Below, piece after piece: positions 1-9,508 of a stretch of 64,000 bases of DNA. Position 1 is the stretch's first letter; each line of letters starts with the position of its first letter. The position numbers were made by a program, and so were the translations under genes. The stretch lies in assembly GCA_000433315.1 (NCBI GenBank), contig FR893375.1, positions 62,001 through 126,000 of the forward strand, given 5' to 3'. The notes beneath the pieces are model-generated. The model was given only the letters and a program-made list of their open reading frames with translations. It had not been told where the DNA came from and did no database searches. The stretch is from Firmicutes bacterium CAG:345 (GTDB lineage: Bacteria; Bacillota_I; Bacilli_A; RFN20; CAG-288).

Positions 1-345
1 GCCACCAGTAAAACTAATAGAAGCACTTAACGCCCCAACAGCAGTCGCAGCAATTACTGGGAGTGGTTCTAATTTCAATGCTAATGCAATACCACATCCA
101 ATTCCAGGAGCCATCAACCCCTGTAAAATGCTTCCGATATTAATAATAAAATCAACATTAGATAATTGGCCTATCTGCTTTATTATCGTGCCCACAATAA
201 GCGTGGCAAAAAGACCATAAGCCATCCCATTAGTCGTTTTTATCACATAATTTAATATTTTCTTTCCTAACTCTTTCCAATTTATTTTCTTTTTTGAAGA
301 AAGATTTTGGTCATTATTCTGTTCTATTTGTTGTTTTTCTTCCAT
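1..345 (-). CDS. PTS EIIC-type (PfoR-like) membrane permease, N-terminal part
   Basis: The minus-strand frame starts at ATG 345 behind a GAGGG ribosome binding site and runs off the window edge, giving 115 residues. A polar, lysine-rich head of about 30 residues precedes hydrophobic segments containing TNGMAYGLFATLIVGTIIKQ and a glycine/alanine-rich stretch, which resembles the EIIC_2/PfoR family of PTS-like permeases. Substrate cannot be judged. It lies just downstream of the dagK terminator, so it is probably a separate unit. Family call is from memory of the motif; the C-terminal two thirds are not visible. Confidence 0.65.
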   Translation of the reverse strand, partial: MEEKQQIEQNNDQNLSSKKKINWKELGKKILNYVIKTTNGMAYGLFATLIVGTIIKQIGQLSNVDFIINIGSILQGLMAPGIGCGIALALKLEPLPVIAATAVGALSASISFTGG

Positions 346-414
346 ATGTCCCTCATTTTCAAAAAAAATTATAAACTTTATCTATTAATAAGTATATATT
401 TATTATCTATTATT

Positions 415-460
415 CAAAAAAAGTGTTGAGTAATAGAATAATATTTCTATCTTTCAACAC
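415..460 (-). terminator. Rho-independent terminator after dagK-like gene
   Basis: On the minus strand, GTGTTGA (454-460) pairs with TCAACAC (423-429), with a second inner pairing ATAGAA/TTCTAT, followed by a run of seven T. It closes the plsC-dagK unit. Confidence 0.8.
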
Positions 461-470
461 AATTTATAAA

Positions 471-1325
471 TTATTTTGTATGAACAATATATGAGGTTAC
501 ACCAAGAATTGTCTCACCATCAATTTGAAGTGAACGAGGTGAATTAAATTCAACTTTGATTGTGTTTCCAGAAAATATTGAAACATTTTTCTTATATTTA
601 ACATGTTCACCTTTAAATATTTTAGAAAATATAATCAACGTTTTTAATCGACTATACCCATGCATAACCATACAAGAAACTTTTTTATCACTAGAATTAC
701 GATCTTGAAGCGGAGTAACTTTCATACCTCCACCATAATATTTTCCCTTCATAGTAGGAGCGAGCCAAGCTTTTTTTATAGTAACAGGTTTATTGTCATC
801 AACTGTAACAGTTGCTGTTGTGCTCTTATAAAACATTAACATTCCTTTAATGGCAATAGAAGCATAATTAACATTTTTAGTTGATGCTCTTTGAATTTCA
901 TCACCTTTTTCACAGCAATAACCATCTATTCCAAATCCAACACCATTAATAAAGCGATAATCTTTTCCTTTAACAGTTACTATTGGTAAATCCTTGATAA
1001 ATTCATTAATTCTTACTGCTCTAGAATCTTCAAAATTTGCTACATCAGTATAAAAATCATTTCCAGATCCAGAAGGACAATAATCTATTTCACATTTAAT
1101 ATCAAGATTACCTATTTCATTGACGAAATGATTAAGTGTTCCATCGCCACCTGTTAAAATTACTTTATCCTCTATACTTTTTTCTTCTAAATATTTTTTC
1201 AAATCAACAATTTTTGTCAAATCTTCGAAAACGGAATCACTAGAAATTTTACCTTCTAATGCTTTTCTAGAGTTTTCTTCACCTTTATGATTATTAGCTA
1301 ATGAATTAAAAAGAACGTATGTCAT
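471..1325 (-). CDS. Diacylglycerol kinase family lipid kinase (DagK/YegS-like)
   Basis: This 284-residue protein belongs to the DAG kinase catalytic family. The nucleotide-binding signature GGDGTLNHF lies near residue 60 and a second glycine motif GSGNDF near 87, both expected in this family. It probably phosphorylates diacylglycerol or a related lipid at the membrane surface, recycling it into phosphatidate. Its ATG directly abuts the stop codon of plsC (1326) and its AGGAGG lies inside the end of plsC, so the two are cotranslated lipid genes. Length is normal for the bacterial family. The exact lipid substrate is an inference. Confidence 0.88.
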   Translation of the reverse strand: MTYVLFNSLANNHKGEENSRKALEGKISSDSVFEDLTKIVDLKKYLEEKSIEDKVILTGGDGTLNHFVNEIGNLDIKCEIDYCPSGSGNDFYTDVANFEDSRAVRINEFIKDLPIVTVKGKDYRFINGVGFGIDGYCCEKGDEIQRASTKNVNYASIAIKGMLMFYKSTTATVTVDDNKPVTIKKAWLAPTMKGKYYGGGMKVTPLQDRNSSDKKVSCMVMHGYSRLKTLIIFSKIFKGEHVKYKKNVSIFSGNTIKVEFNSPRSLQIDGETILGVTSYIVHTK

Positions 1326-2186
1326 TTAAACCTCCTTTTCGTTTTTTAAATCTTCATCTATAATATTTCTTACTTTTTCAGATAATTCTATAGTATTCAT
1401 TGTTCGAATATCATCATATAAAACATCGATGATATCCATCTCTACAATTGTTCTTTTAAAAGGAAAATTTTTATGAATTTTTTCAGTATTCTTCATGCTG
1501 ACAATAACTATTGGTTTTTGTGCCACTGTAGCAATTTTAAAGCTTCCTGGTTTAAATTCTCCTAATTTACCATCTAACGATCTTGTTCCTTCAGGAAATA
1601 TACCTATATTAGTAATATTATTTTCTAATAAATCAATAGCTTTATAAATAGTTTTAATACCTTCTCTTAAAGATTCTCTATTCAATTTTAGATATAAATT
1701 TCTATTCATATATCTATTTCCAAAAGGGATTTTAAAATTCGAAGGCTTAGAAATATAAGCGATATTATAATCTTTTAGTACATAACTTTGGATCATATTG
1801 TCAAATTTTGAACGATGATTGCTAACCAAAAGGAAATGAGTATCTTCAGGCATTTTCTCTAATCCTTTAACCTTTATAGTAATTCTACCGCAACCTATTA
1901 AACAGCTATATCCCAAATTGAACATAAAATGATAAAACTTACTTATAGATTTATATTGTTTTGTTTTAGAACATGTAAATGACATTCCAAAAACAAACAA
2001 ATATAAAAGTATCCATAATCCAGCAAAAGTAATAACAGGAGTTAAAATTATCCACCACCATGAACTCCAATTATATAAGCTTTCTACTATTAGTATAATA
2101 ATTGAAGAAATAATTGAAAGCGAATCAATTATTATCGAAGCAATGGAATGAATAATTTTAATTTGACTATTATTTTGTGTTTTCAT
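1326..2186 (-). CDS. plsC: 1-acyl-sn-glycerol-3-phosphate acyltransferase
   Basis: A 286-residue membrane acyltransferase. Two hydrophobic segments occupy residues about 10-75; the catalytic H-x4-D motif is seen in SNHRSKFDNM and the phosphate-binding motif in FPEGTRS, both hallmarks of PlsC. It would acylate lysophosphatidate to phosphatidate, feeding cdsA (21656-22618) and pgsA (52373-52978), also in this window. It has no ribosome binding site; a TATAAT box ends six bases before the ATG, so the message is probably leaderless. The N-terminal membrane segment is longer than in many homologues. Function is well supported, substrate preference is not. Confidence 0.88.
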   Translation of the reverse strand: MKTQNNSQIKIIHSIASIIIDSLSIISSIIILIVESLYNWSSWWWIILTPVITFAGLWILLYLFVFGMSFTCSKTKQYKSISKFYHFMFNLGYSCLIGCGRITIKVKGLEKMPEDTHFLLVSNHRSKFDNMIQSYVLKDYNIAYISKPSNFKIPFGNRYMNRNLYLKLNRESLREGIKTIYKAIDLLENNITNIGIFPEGTRSLDGKLGEFKPGSFKIATVAQKPIVIVSMKNTEKIHKNFPFKRTIVEMDIIDVLYDDIRTMNTIELSEKVRNIIDEDLKNEKEV

Positions 2187-2192
2187 AAATAA

Positions 2193-2221
2193 ATTATACT
2201 TCTTATTTTTTGGTTAAACAA
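2193..2221 (-). promoter_or_regulatory. Promoter giving a leaderless plsC mRNA
   Basis: TTGTTT (2216-2221), 17-base spacer, TATAAT (2193-2198), then six bases to the plsC ATG at 2186. A start about seven bases past the -10 box would fall on the start codon. No purine-rich binding site precedes the ATG. Confidence 0.7.
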
Positions 2222-2382
2222 TAAAAAAGAATTTTGTTCTTTTTTGTCACATTTTTTGAAAAAACATATTTTCAGCAAAGACAAAATTTTTTGTCAAAAT
2301 TTAATTTTTGTATACATAGCAAGCTATCTAAGAATTACATTCTATGTTAATATATTAAAGATATATAGAAACGGAGGAACTG

Positions 2383-3279
2383 ATGAAAAAATTTTTTTCT
2401 AATTTTTTAAAGGAACTTAAAGAACTAAGTTGGGTTAATTTTTTAGCATTATTTATAGCTGGTATCATTAATTCTGTTGGAGTAACTATGTTTTTGCAGC
2501 CAGTTTCTCTTTACGATAGTGGCATATCTGGTACTTCAATGTTTCTCGATCAAATAACTCCAGAATTTTTAACATTGTCTTTGTTTTTAGTTTTATTAAA
2601 CGTTCCAATTTTTATATTTGGATTTAAAAAACAAGGAGCTTGTTTTACTGTATATTCTCTTTTTACTGTTATAATTTATTCTCTAAGTGCTTGGTTGATA
2701 ACTGACGTTCTTCCAATTGACGTATCTACTTCTTCTCCAGTTGCTGGAAATGATTTACTTTTATGCGCTATGTTTGGCGGTATTCTTTCTGGTATTGGAT
2801 CAGGTTTAGCTGTACGCTTTGGAGGCGCTATGGATGGTATAGAAGTTTTAGCTGTAATTTTTAGCAAAAAACTAGGAATAACTGTCGGAACTTTTGTTAT
2901 GAGTTATAACCTTATTCTTTATATCATATGTGGAATTGTCGTCCAAAGTTGGACGTTGCCATTATATTCAATAATCACTTATCTTTGCGGATTAAAAACA
3001 GTAGACTTTATCGTCTATGGTATCGATAAAAATAAGGCCGCTATGATTGTTACAACAAAAGATCAAGAAGTTGCCGCTGAATTATCCAAAACATTTAGAG
3101 GTCTAACAATTATCCCAGCCAAAGGCTATTACTCAAATACTGATAGAAAAATAATTTACATCGTTGTCAACAGATTTCAAGTTATTAAAATGAAAAACAT
3201 CGTTCATACAATAGATGATAAAGCATTTATCACTATTTCCGATGTTACTGATATTTTTAAAGCTAATATTGAAAAGTAG
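2383..3279 (+). CDS. YitT family membrane protein (DUF161 + DUF2179)
   Basis: A 298-residue protein with about five or six hydrophobic segments in residues 15-210 and a soluble C-terminal domain (about 215-295) typical of DUF2179. The glycine-rich GIGSGLAVRFGGAMDG segment is characteristic of YitT proteins. Its function is not established; homologues are widespread in Firmicutes and may transport or sense small solutes. Translation starts at ATG 2383 behind GGAGG with good spacing. It lies 44 bases upstream of an ABC exporter on the same strand with no terminator between, so cotranscription is possible but not required. Confidence 0.88.
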   Translation: MKKFFSNFLKELKELSWVNFLALFIAGIINSVGVTMFLQPVSLYDSGISGTSMFLDQITPEFLTLSLFLVLLNVPIFIFGFKKQGACFTVYSLFTVIIYSLSAWLITDVLPIDVSTSSPVAGNDLLLCAMFGGILSGIGSGLAVRFGGAMDGIEVLAVIFSKKLGITVGTFVMSYNLILYIICGIVVQSWTLPLYSIITYLCGLKTVDFIVYGIDKNKAAMIVTTKDQEVAAELSKTFRGLTIIPAKGYYSNTDRKIIYIVVNRFQVIKMKNIVHTIDDKAFITISDVTDIFKANIEK

Positions 3280-3323
3280 AAAAATATAAGATTGAATTTA
3301 TTATTTTATTAAAGAGGAGTACT

Positions 3324-4025
3324 ATGTCTTATATAGAAATTAATAACGTTTGCAAAGAATATAAAAGTGGCGATAATACCATTAAAGCTCTAGATAACAT
3401 TTCTTTTTCTATCGATAAAGGAGAATTTGTTATCATTTTAGGCTCTTCTGGTGCTGGAAAAACTACATTGCTAAATATTTTAGGAGGTATGGATAATTTA
3501 ACTTCAGGAAACTATATAATTGATGACAAGGATATTGGAAAAGCTTCTTATAAAGAACTAGAATCGTTCAGAAGAAATGATATAGGATTTGTTTTTCAAT
3601 TTTATAATTTAATGAACAATCTTTCAGCTTATGAAAATGTTAATATCGCTGCTAGTATTGTAAATAATCCTTTATCAACATCAAAATTATTGGAAAATGT
3701 CGGTTTAACGAAAAGAATGAAAAATTTTCCTTCTCAATTATCAGGTGGAGAACAACAAAGAGTATCTATTGCAAGAGCAATAGTAAAAAATCCAAAATTA
3801 TTATTATGTGATGAACCTACTGGCGCCCTCGATAGTAAAACCGGAAAAGAAATTATTAAACTTTTACTTTCACTATGTGAAGAATATCAAACTACCATCG
3901 TCGTAGTAACTCACAATTCTAATCTTGCTGAATTAGGAACTCGTCTAATTAGAATTGGCGATGGTAAAATTATCGAAAATAAAAAAATAGAAAATCGTAA
4001 GAAAGTTGATGATATAGTATGGTAA
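3324..4025 (+). CDS. ABC transporter ATP-binding protein (MacB/LolD type)
   Basis: This 233-residue ATPase has Walker A GSSGAGKTT (about residues 40-48), the signature LSGGEQQR (about 138-145) and Walker B LLLCDEPTGALD with the D-loop. The sequence type is that of ATPases working with FtsX-domain permeases, such as MacB, LolD or the bacitracin-resistance group. It overlaps the permease gene by 7 bases (4019-4025), a strong sign of a stoichiometric pair. Start is ATG 3324 after AGAGGAG. The cargo is unknown; no two-component system that would suggest antibiotic sensing lies beside it. Confidence 0.93.
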   Translation: MSYIEINNVCKEYKSGDNTIKALDNISFSIDKGEFVIILGSSGAGKTTLLNILGGMDNLTSGNYIIDDKDIGKASYKELESFRRNDIGFVFQFYNLMNNLSAYENVNIAASIVNNPLSTSKLLENVGLTKRMKNFPSQLSGGEQQRVSIARAIVKNPKLLLCDEPTGALDSKTGKEIIKLLLSLCEEYQTTIVVVTHNSNLAELGTRLIRIGDGKIIENKKIENRKKVDDIVW

Positions 4026-6484
4026 AAAAGAATTTATCAACATCCGCTATACTTTTTAAAGATTTGTTGAGAACTTTAAAAAAAGATTGGAAGCAATTCA
4101 TCTCTATAATTTTAATTTCACTTCTTTCTACTTGTTTATTTGCCGGTTTAATTTCTAATGCTAATAAGCTTGAAAAAAGAGCAAATAATTTATATTCTTC
4201 ATGCAATTATGCTGATATATATGTAACTACTAATAGCTATGATAAAAAAGATATTATAAATTTGCCTTCACAAATTGAAGAAATTGAAACTATAGAAAAA
4301 AGAACTTATATGCCTGTAGATTTTAAGAAAAATGGCATAAATATAATTGTTTCAGACTCAGAAAATACATTATCTCATCCAATCCTTATTTCCGGTGAAT
4401 ATGGCTATCTTGCTATGGGAAAATTTTTACAAAGTGAAAATTTAAAAATAGGCGATTCTTTTTCTATAACTTGTAACAATTTCTTAAAAAATTCACTTTT
4501 AGAATATAGTAGGATATTAGATAATTTAAAGACAAATGACACTAATATTTTGTTGGAATCAAAAATTAATTTCAGTATAAAAATAACCGGAGAAATGTAT
4601 CATCCAGAAGGGGTACAAAATTCTTCTTTTTCTTCATCATTAGGATATATGTCTCCTGAGTATTTAAAAGAACTAATTTTAAATTTGATAAAAAATAATT
4701 ATAATTATGATTCTCTTGATGGTTTAATTAGTCTATTCATGGGTTCTTCTTTAGAAGATCTCATTTCTTCCAAGTTAGACTCATTTTCTAATCAATATTT
4801 AATAAAAGCAAAAAATTCCCTCAGTAACGACAATACTTTAGAACAAATTAGACAATATTACGAAAACAAAAAAGAAAACAATTTAATGTTAGCCACCGAA
4901 AAAGAATATCTTGAATCCTACCAAATGTTGAATCAAGATGTTACTCAAGCAGGAAAATTACCATATGTTTTCCCAATAATTTTCTTTTTAGTATCCGCCT
5001 TAATCATTTTAACAACAATTACACAAATAATAATTAAACAAAGATCACAAATTGGATGTTTAAAAGCAATTGGGGTCCCTCGAAAAAATATCTACATTCA
5101 CTATATGGGAATAGGAACTTTTTTAACTCTTTTTGGATCACTTCTTGGAATGATATTGGGGCCAATTATTATTCCACCTGTTCTTGAAGTTAAATACAAT
5201 TTACTCTGGGATTTACCAAAAACCACCACTCCTTTTTTCTCTTGGCAAGCCTTATTAATGCTTATATCAATGTTATTAATTACTATAATTTGTGGATTTT
5301 TTGTCTCACGAAATGTCATTAAAGAGAAACCCGTAAAAACATTAAGACCAAAAATAAGCGTTGCTCAAAAACATGTACCAAATCCCAATAGTTTTTATTA
5401 TAAGCATACCTCTTTGTCTTTAAAAATGGCTTTGAGAAATATTTCTAAAAGCAAGGCTAAAACAATTATGGTAATATTAGGAACCTTAGGTTGTTCATCT
5501 TTAGCTGTTTGTGGGTTTGGAATTATGGATACTTTAAATTATGGAATATTCTATGATTACAATGCCAATATCAATATGAAAATCTCCGCTGAAGGATTAG
5601 AAAATAATAAAAACATAAAAGAAGATATTTATACTATTGAAGGCGTAGAAAAAGTTGAAATTGTTTCAAGTTATAGCGCTACTTTAATTTCAGAAACATC
5701 CTATATAATTTCTCCTGTTTATCTTCTTGAAAATAACTCTTCATATTTTCCAGCTATCAACGAACATCCAGGTTTAAATATTGATAAAACTACTGCCGAT
5801 AAATTAAATCTTAAAGTTGGAGATGAGATAGACATTTCTATTAATTCAAATTCTTATACCAAAAAAATCAATAGAATTTTCGAATCATCAATACTTCACG
5901 GAATCTATGATTTATCCGCTAATTATTCAGAAAATATAAGTTCAGTTCCCGTATATTACATTTATGGAAAAAAAGATATCTCCAATGATAATCTCAAAGA
6001 GAATCTTTTACAAAGCAATTTATTTAGCTCAATAAATACTTATGATGATATGATGACTAGAGCACATGAAATCATGTCTTCAATTGAACTGATGACCGAT
6101 GTTATAAAAATCTTTGCAATTTTATTATGTATTGTTGTTATCTATAATCTCTCTTCTTTAAATATCTCTGAAAGAACTAGAGATATTGCTACAATGAAGG
6201 TTTTAGGATTTAAATTTAAAAGCATTGCTTCAACATTAACAATAGAATTGATGGTTGATGCTGTTATTGGAGGTCTTCTCGGTTTACTATTTGGTTTTCC
6301 AATGACATATATGGTTTTAAGTGTTAATATCACTTCACTTTTAACCTTTATGTATCACATTTATTGGTATTCATATATGTATGGATTTTTAGTTACCGGT
6401 GGAACTGCTTTAGTTGTATCCTTGTTTTTAAACAAAAAAATTAAAAAGGTTAAAATGGTTGAATCATTAAAATCAATCGAATAA
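4019..6484 (+). CDS. FtsX-domain ABC transporter permease
   Basis: An 821-residue permease. It has one N-terminal membrane segment (residues about 22-45), a long extracytoplasmic region, a first three-helix FtsX block around 315-430, another membrane segment near 485, a second extracytoplasmic region, and a second FtsX block around 690-815. The duplicated layout matches exporters of lipids, peptides or antimicrobial compounds rather than cell-division FtsX. It overlaps the ATPase upstream and converges with the LysM gene, whose 3' end overlaps it by 12 bases. Substrate unknown. The coding region is intact and codon use is like its neighbours. Confidence 0.9.
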   Translation: MVKKNLSTSAILFKDLLRTLKKDWKQFISIILISLLSTCLFAGLISNANKLEKRANNLYSSCNYADIYVTTNSYDKKDIINLPSQIEEIETIEKRTYMPVDFKKNGINIIVSDSENTLSHPILISGEYGYLAMGKFLQSENLKIGDSFSITCNNFLKNSLLEYSRILDNLKTNDTNILLESKINFSIKITGEMYHPEGVQNSSFSSSLGYMSPEYLKELILNLIKNNYNYDSLDGLISLFMGSSLEDLISSKLDSFSNQYLIKAKNSLSNDNTLEQIRQYYENKKENNLMLATEKEYLESYQMLNQDVTQAGKLPYVFPIIFFLVSALIILTTITQIIIKQRSQIGCLKAIGVPRKNIYIHYMGIGTFLTLFGSLLGMILGPIIIPPVLEVKYNLLWDLPKTTTPFFSWQALLMLISMLLITIICGFFVSRNVIKEKPVKTLRPKISVAQKHVPNPNSFYYKHTSLSLKMALRNISKSKAKTIMVILGTLGCSSLAVCGFGIMDTLNYGIFYDYNANINMKISAEGLENNKNIKEDIYTIEGVEKVEIVSSYSATLISETSYIISPVYLLENNSSYFPAINEHPGLNIDKTTADKLNLKVGDEIDISINSNSYTKKINRIFESSILHGIYDLSANYSENISSVPVYYIYGKKDISNDNLKENLLQSNLFSSINTYDDMMTRAHEIMSSIELMTDVIKIFAILLCIVVIYNLSSLNISERTRDIATMKVLGFKFKSIASTLTIELMVDAVIGGLLGLLFGFPMTYMVLSVNITSLLTFMYHIYWYSYMYGFLVTGGTALVVSLFLNKKIKKVKMVESLKSIE

Positions 6485-7132
6485 TATTTTGGTTATCTCA
6501 TCTAGTAATAAAGCAATTTTATCTTTATTTTTAGAAGATTCATTATAATCTTCATTTCCAATATTTAAAATATAATCCCGTATTTCCTCAATTAACTTTT
6601 TAAACGATACAACTAATTTATCTTTATATTTATCCAAAAAACGATCAGAAAACTTTTCTGGCCATTTGTTCATTTCTTGTAAAGTTAATTTAATCTTATC
6701 AAAATCTTTTTCTATTATGCTCTTTATAAATGAATTAAACAATTCAACTATATTTTTTACTTCTAAAGAAGCCGTTATCTTTAAAGGATTTTTATTTTTA
6801 AATTTATCAAAAAGTTTTTGAAGATTTTTATATTTTAAAAGTAGAACATCATTCATGTAGTCGCCAAATTTTTCAGATATAAAATAAGCCAAAATACTTT
6901 TATCAAACTCATCTTTAAATTTATTTATTTCATCATAAAAAAATTTTTTATCATAGCTATTAGGCATATTAATCACTCTTTTTTCCTTTGTAGGAATAAG
7001 AACCGGGCAATCTTTTAAATCCATTTTAAACCTATAGCTTTTATTAAACTGCACCAATTCTTCAAAAGTCAAATTATACTTTTGTGCAATATCATAAAGT
7101 GTTTCTTTTTCTTTTCCAATATATAGATTCAT
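6473..7132 (-). CDS. LysM-domain protein without signal peptide
   Basis: A 219-residue protein. Residues 1-50 form one LysM domain (YIGKEKETLYDIAQKYNLT...QFN...L..CPVLIP), normally a glycan-binding module. The remaining 165 residues are charged and helical with no recognised domain. There is no signal peptide or membrane segment: the ATG at 7132 behind AGAGG starts directly with the LysM fold, so a cytoplasmic location is likely, as for some spore or recruitment LysM proteins. The gene ends in TGA, and two codons later TAA follows. It overlaps the convergent permease gene by 12 bases. Function unknown. Confidence 0.75.
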   Translation of the reverse strand: MNLYIGKEKETLYDIAQKYNLTFEELVQFNKSYRFKMDLKDCPVLIPTKEKRVINMPNSYDKKFFYDEINKFKDEFDKSILAYFISEKFGDYMNDVLLLKYKNLQKLFDKFKNKNPLKITASLEVKNIVELFNSFIKSIIEKDFDKIKLTLQEMNKWPEKFSDRFLDKYKDKLVVSFKKLIEEIRDYILNIGNEDYNESSKNKDKIALLLDEITKILFD

Positions 7133-7182
7133 ATTTACCTCTTTAAATTATATGAGGAATATGCAAAAACACGAATAAAAAC

Positions 7183-7210
7183 TTTAAAAAAAAGAAAAAA
7201 ATGTTATAAT
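7183..7210 (+). promoter_or_regulatory. Promoter for leaderless RDD gene pair
   Basis: TATAAT at 7205-7210 lies seven bases before ATG 7218; a poor -35 (TTTAAA, 7183-7188) is 16 bases upstream. No ribosome binding site is present, so the transcript probably starts at or next to the start codon. Confidence 0.6.
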
Positions 7211-7217
7211 CAATGCA

Positions 7218-8354
7218 ATGAATACAGAAGAAAACAATCAAGAACAAAAATATTTAGATATTTATCCTATTTCCAAAGGAAAAAGAATCCTTACTTTTTT
7301 AGCTGATTTTTTTATCACACTTATAACATCAATTTTTTTATTTAATATTATAATTTATCCAATTGGCAAAACTATTGCTAAAACAGATGAAAAGACCAAT
7401 GAAATTTATACACTAGAAAAAGAAAAATACGATTTACTATACGATAGCAAAATTCTTTTTTATGATTCTGATTATAAATATAGTTATATCAACAATTTAG
7501 AAACCAGCATGAAAAAATTCATATATTACTATACCGGTGACAATACTGATTTAGAAAATGAATTTATTCGTCATTTTTATATAGATTTGAGGAACAAAGA
7601 TTTAAACTTTTTATTAAATTTTTATAAAAATAACAATAAATCTGGCATAGAATTTTTTGATTATGACAACTTAGATTCAAATGGTCTTCCTACACTTATC
7701 GATCAATATAAAGAAGATTTTTCTGATTATTTAAAATATCCTGAAGACAATAAAGGAACTTCATCCGAGGCCAATTATAATAAATTTTATCAAAATTTCT
7801 TTACTAATATTTATGGTAATCTTTTAAAAGATATTATAGAAAATGATTTTGAATTTCCTGGGCATGAATTATCTTATAATGAAATAGAAAAAAATATCGC
7901 CACTCTTGAAAGAAGCAATACCTCTTTAATTACTATTTGCAGCTTTATCTCCTATTTCATCACAATAATATGTTTTTATGTTTTAATTCCATTTTTAACA
8001 AGCAGAGGAAAAACACCCGCTACCTACTTTATGAGAATAGAAAGAACCAAAAAATATAATTTAAATTTATGTGGTATTTTCGAAAAAATATCCTCTCTTA
8101 TATTCTATATAATTTCTTTTATGCCATCTTTATTATTTATTTCTTTTCCAACAATTGCTTTTGCTGATTTATTTTCAAATACAGTACTTTTAGTATTATC
8201 AGGAATTACAGCAATATATCTAATTATTTCATTCATTGTACTTTTATTTAATAAATACAACCAAACACTATCCGATCTATCTAGTCAAACAATATTAATT
8301 GCAACTGAAGATTTAGATTCTATTTATCGCTTGAAAGGAACTAATAATGGATAA
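7218..8354 (+). CDS. RDD-family-like membrane protein
   Basis: This 378-residue protein has a cytoplasmic start with KGKRILTFLADFF, where the RxxxxxxD pattern recalls the RDD motif, followed by a first membrane helix (about 25-52). A polar loop of some 170 residues follows, then three or four helices in residues 235-360. RDD domains are small membrane modules of unclear role, some acting in Na+/H+ exchange. The large loop between helix 1 and helix 2 is unusual. It overlaps its paralogue downstream by 8 bases, so the two are probably made together. Start chosen at ATG 7218, the only one compatible with the promoter. Confidence 0.6.
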   Translation: MNTEENNQEQKYLDIYPISKGKRILTFLADFFITLITSIFLFNIIIYPIGKTIAKTDEKTNEIYTLEKEKYDLLYDSKILFYDSDYKYSYINNLETSMKKFIYYYTGDNTDLENEFIRHFYIDLRNKDLNFLLNFYKNNNKSGIEFFDYDNLDSNGLPTLIDQYKEDFSDYLKYPEDNKGTSSEANYNKFYQNFFTNIYGNLLKDIIENDFEFPGHELSYNEIEKNIATLERSNTSLITICSFISYFITIICFYVLIPFLTSRGKTPATYFMRIERTKKYNLNLCGIFEKISSLIFYIISFMPSLLFISFPTIAFADLFSNTVLLVLSGITAIYLIISFIVLLFNKYNQTLSDLSSQTILIATEDLDSIYRLKGTNNG

Positions 8355-9387
8355 TACATACAATGTTCATAATGAAGAAGAAAACAATTCATTAAATATT
8401 AATATCAATTACGTTCGCCCAATTTTCCATCGCCGTGTATTAGCAAATATGATAGATTTTTTTATTTTTGCCTTCTTATGGCTTATCTCTTTTACAATAG
8501 CTGGAAACATAGCTAAATCAACAAATTCTTATAAAGAAAAACAAAATTATATCAATACCATACATTTAAATAGTGATTTATATAAAATTGATAATACTGG
8601 AAAAATATATTCTGTTATCTCATATTACAATCATTACCAATTAAACACTACCACACAAGAAAAGAATAAATTACGTGAACATATTGATAATTTTATTGTT
8701 TTCATTTCCAATGAATATGGTGAAGAAAGCAAAGAAGAAATTCAAAAAATGTATGATGATTTTCGTCTTAATGATAATATGAAAGAAGATGGTATTCCTT
8801 ATTTCATTGTTTCTGATAATAAAATTATAGAAAATAATAATAGTGAAAATAATAATATAACACCAACAGATTATGTAAATATCTATACAAACTTTATAGA
8901 TAATACTTGCAACGGATACCTTCTATCAATCGACAAAACATTATACGAATACACTTCTTTTTTATCAAAAACCATTATTTTTTGGGAATTAATACCAACA
9001 TTTTTCTTTTCAGGTATTCTAACGTGGCTAGTCCCACCATTAGTTTTTAAACGTGGTCGTAAAACAATTGGAAAACTCATATATAAAATAAGTGCTGTAA
9101 ATTCAAAATATTTAAATCTATCCATCGGAAAAACTATCGCAAGATTTTCCATTTTCTTTTTTGGAATAATCACACTATCTTTTGTAACTTTAGGTGTCCC
9201 GATGATTATATCATTTTCAATGATGGCTTTTTCTAAACAAAAACAAAGTTTTCCAGATTACATGTTAGGAATCTATGAAGTCAATACTTCCGAAGACAAA
9301 GTATATTTTTCAAAAGAAGAAATTATTTCAGAATATTTAAATAAAGACAACTCAGCAGAAGAGTTCAAAATGATAGATCGCCTTTAA
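8347..9387 (+). CDS. RDD family membrane protein
   Basis: A 346-residue paralogue of the preceding gene with a clearer RDD signature: FHRRVLANMIDFFIFAFLW at residues about 27-45 and RKTIGKLIYKISAVN near 238-252, the conserved GKxxxxxxV segment of RDD domains. As in its neighbour, about 140 polar residues, rich in Asn and Glu, separate helix 1 from the C-terminal helices. The start lies inside the end of the upstream gene behind AAAGGAACTA. It precedes a BusR-like regulator by 121 bases and a separate promoter. An ion-exchange or osmotic role is possible but only by analogy. Confidence 0.72.
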   Translation: MDNTYNVHNEEENNSLNININYVRPIFHRRVLANMIDFFIFAFLWLISFTIAGNIAKSTNSYKEKQNYINTIHLNSDLYKIDNTGKIYSVISYYNHYQLNTTTQEKNKLREHIDNFIVFISNEYGEESKEEIQKMYDDFRLNDNMKEDGIPYFIVSDNKIIENNNSENNNITPTDYVNIYTNFIDNTCNGYLLSIDKTLYEYTSFLSKTIIFWELIPTFFFSGILTWLVPPLVFKRGRKTIGKLIYKISAVNSKYLNLSIGKTIARFSIFFFGIITLSFVTLGVPMIISFSMMAFSKQKQSFPDYMLGIYEVNTSEDKVYFSKEEIISEYLNKDNSAEEFKMIDRL

Positions 9388-9452
9388 AAACAACTTTTAA
9401 AAAATACAAAAATGTTACTTTAAAATTAGTTATTAATAATTATGTTATTTAC

Positions 9453-9481
9453 TTCACATTCAAAAATTCTCATGTTATAAT
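9453..9481 (+). promoter_or_regulatory. Promoter of the BusR-like gene
   Basis: TTCACA (9453-9458), 17-base spacer, TATAAT (9476-9481) with an extended TG. The AGGAGG binding site and ATG 9509 follow. Confidence 0.7.
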
Positions 9482-9508
9482 TATTAAGAACCTTAGGAGG
9501 TTGGATTT

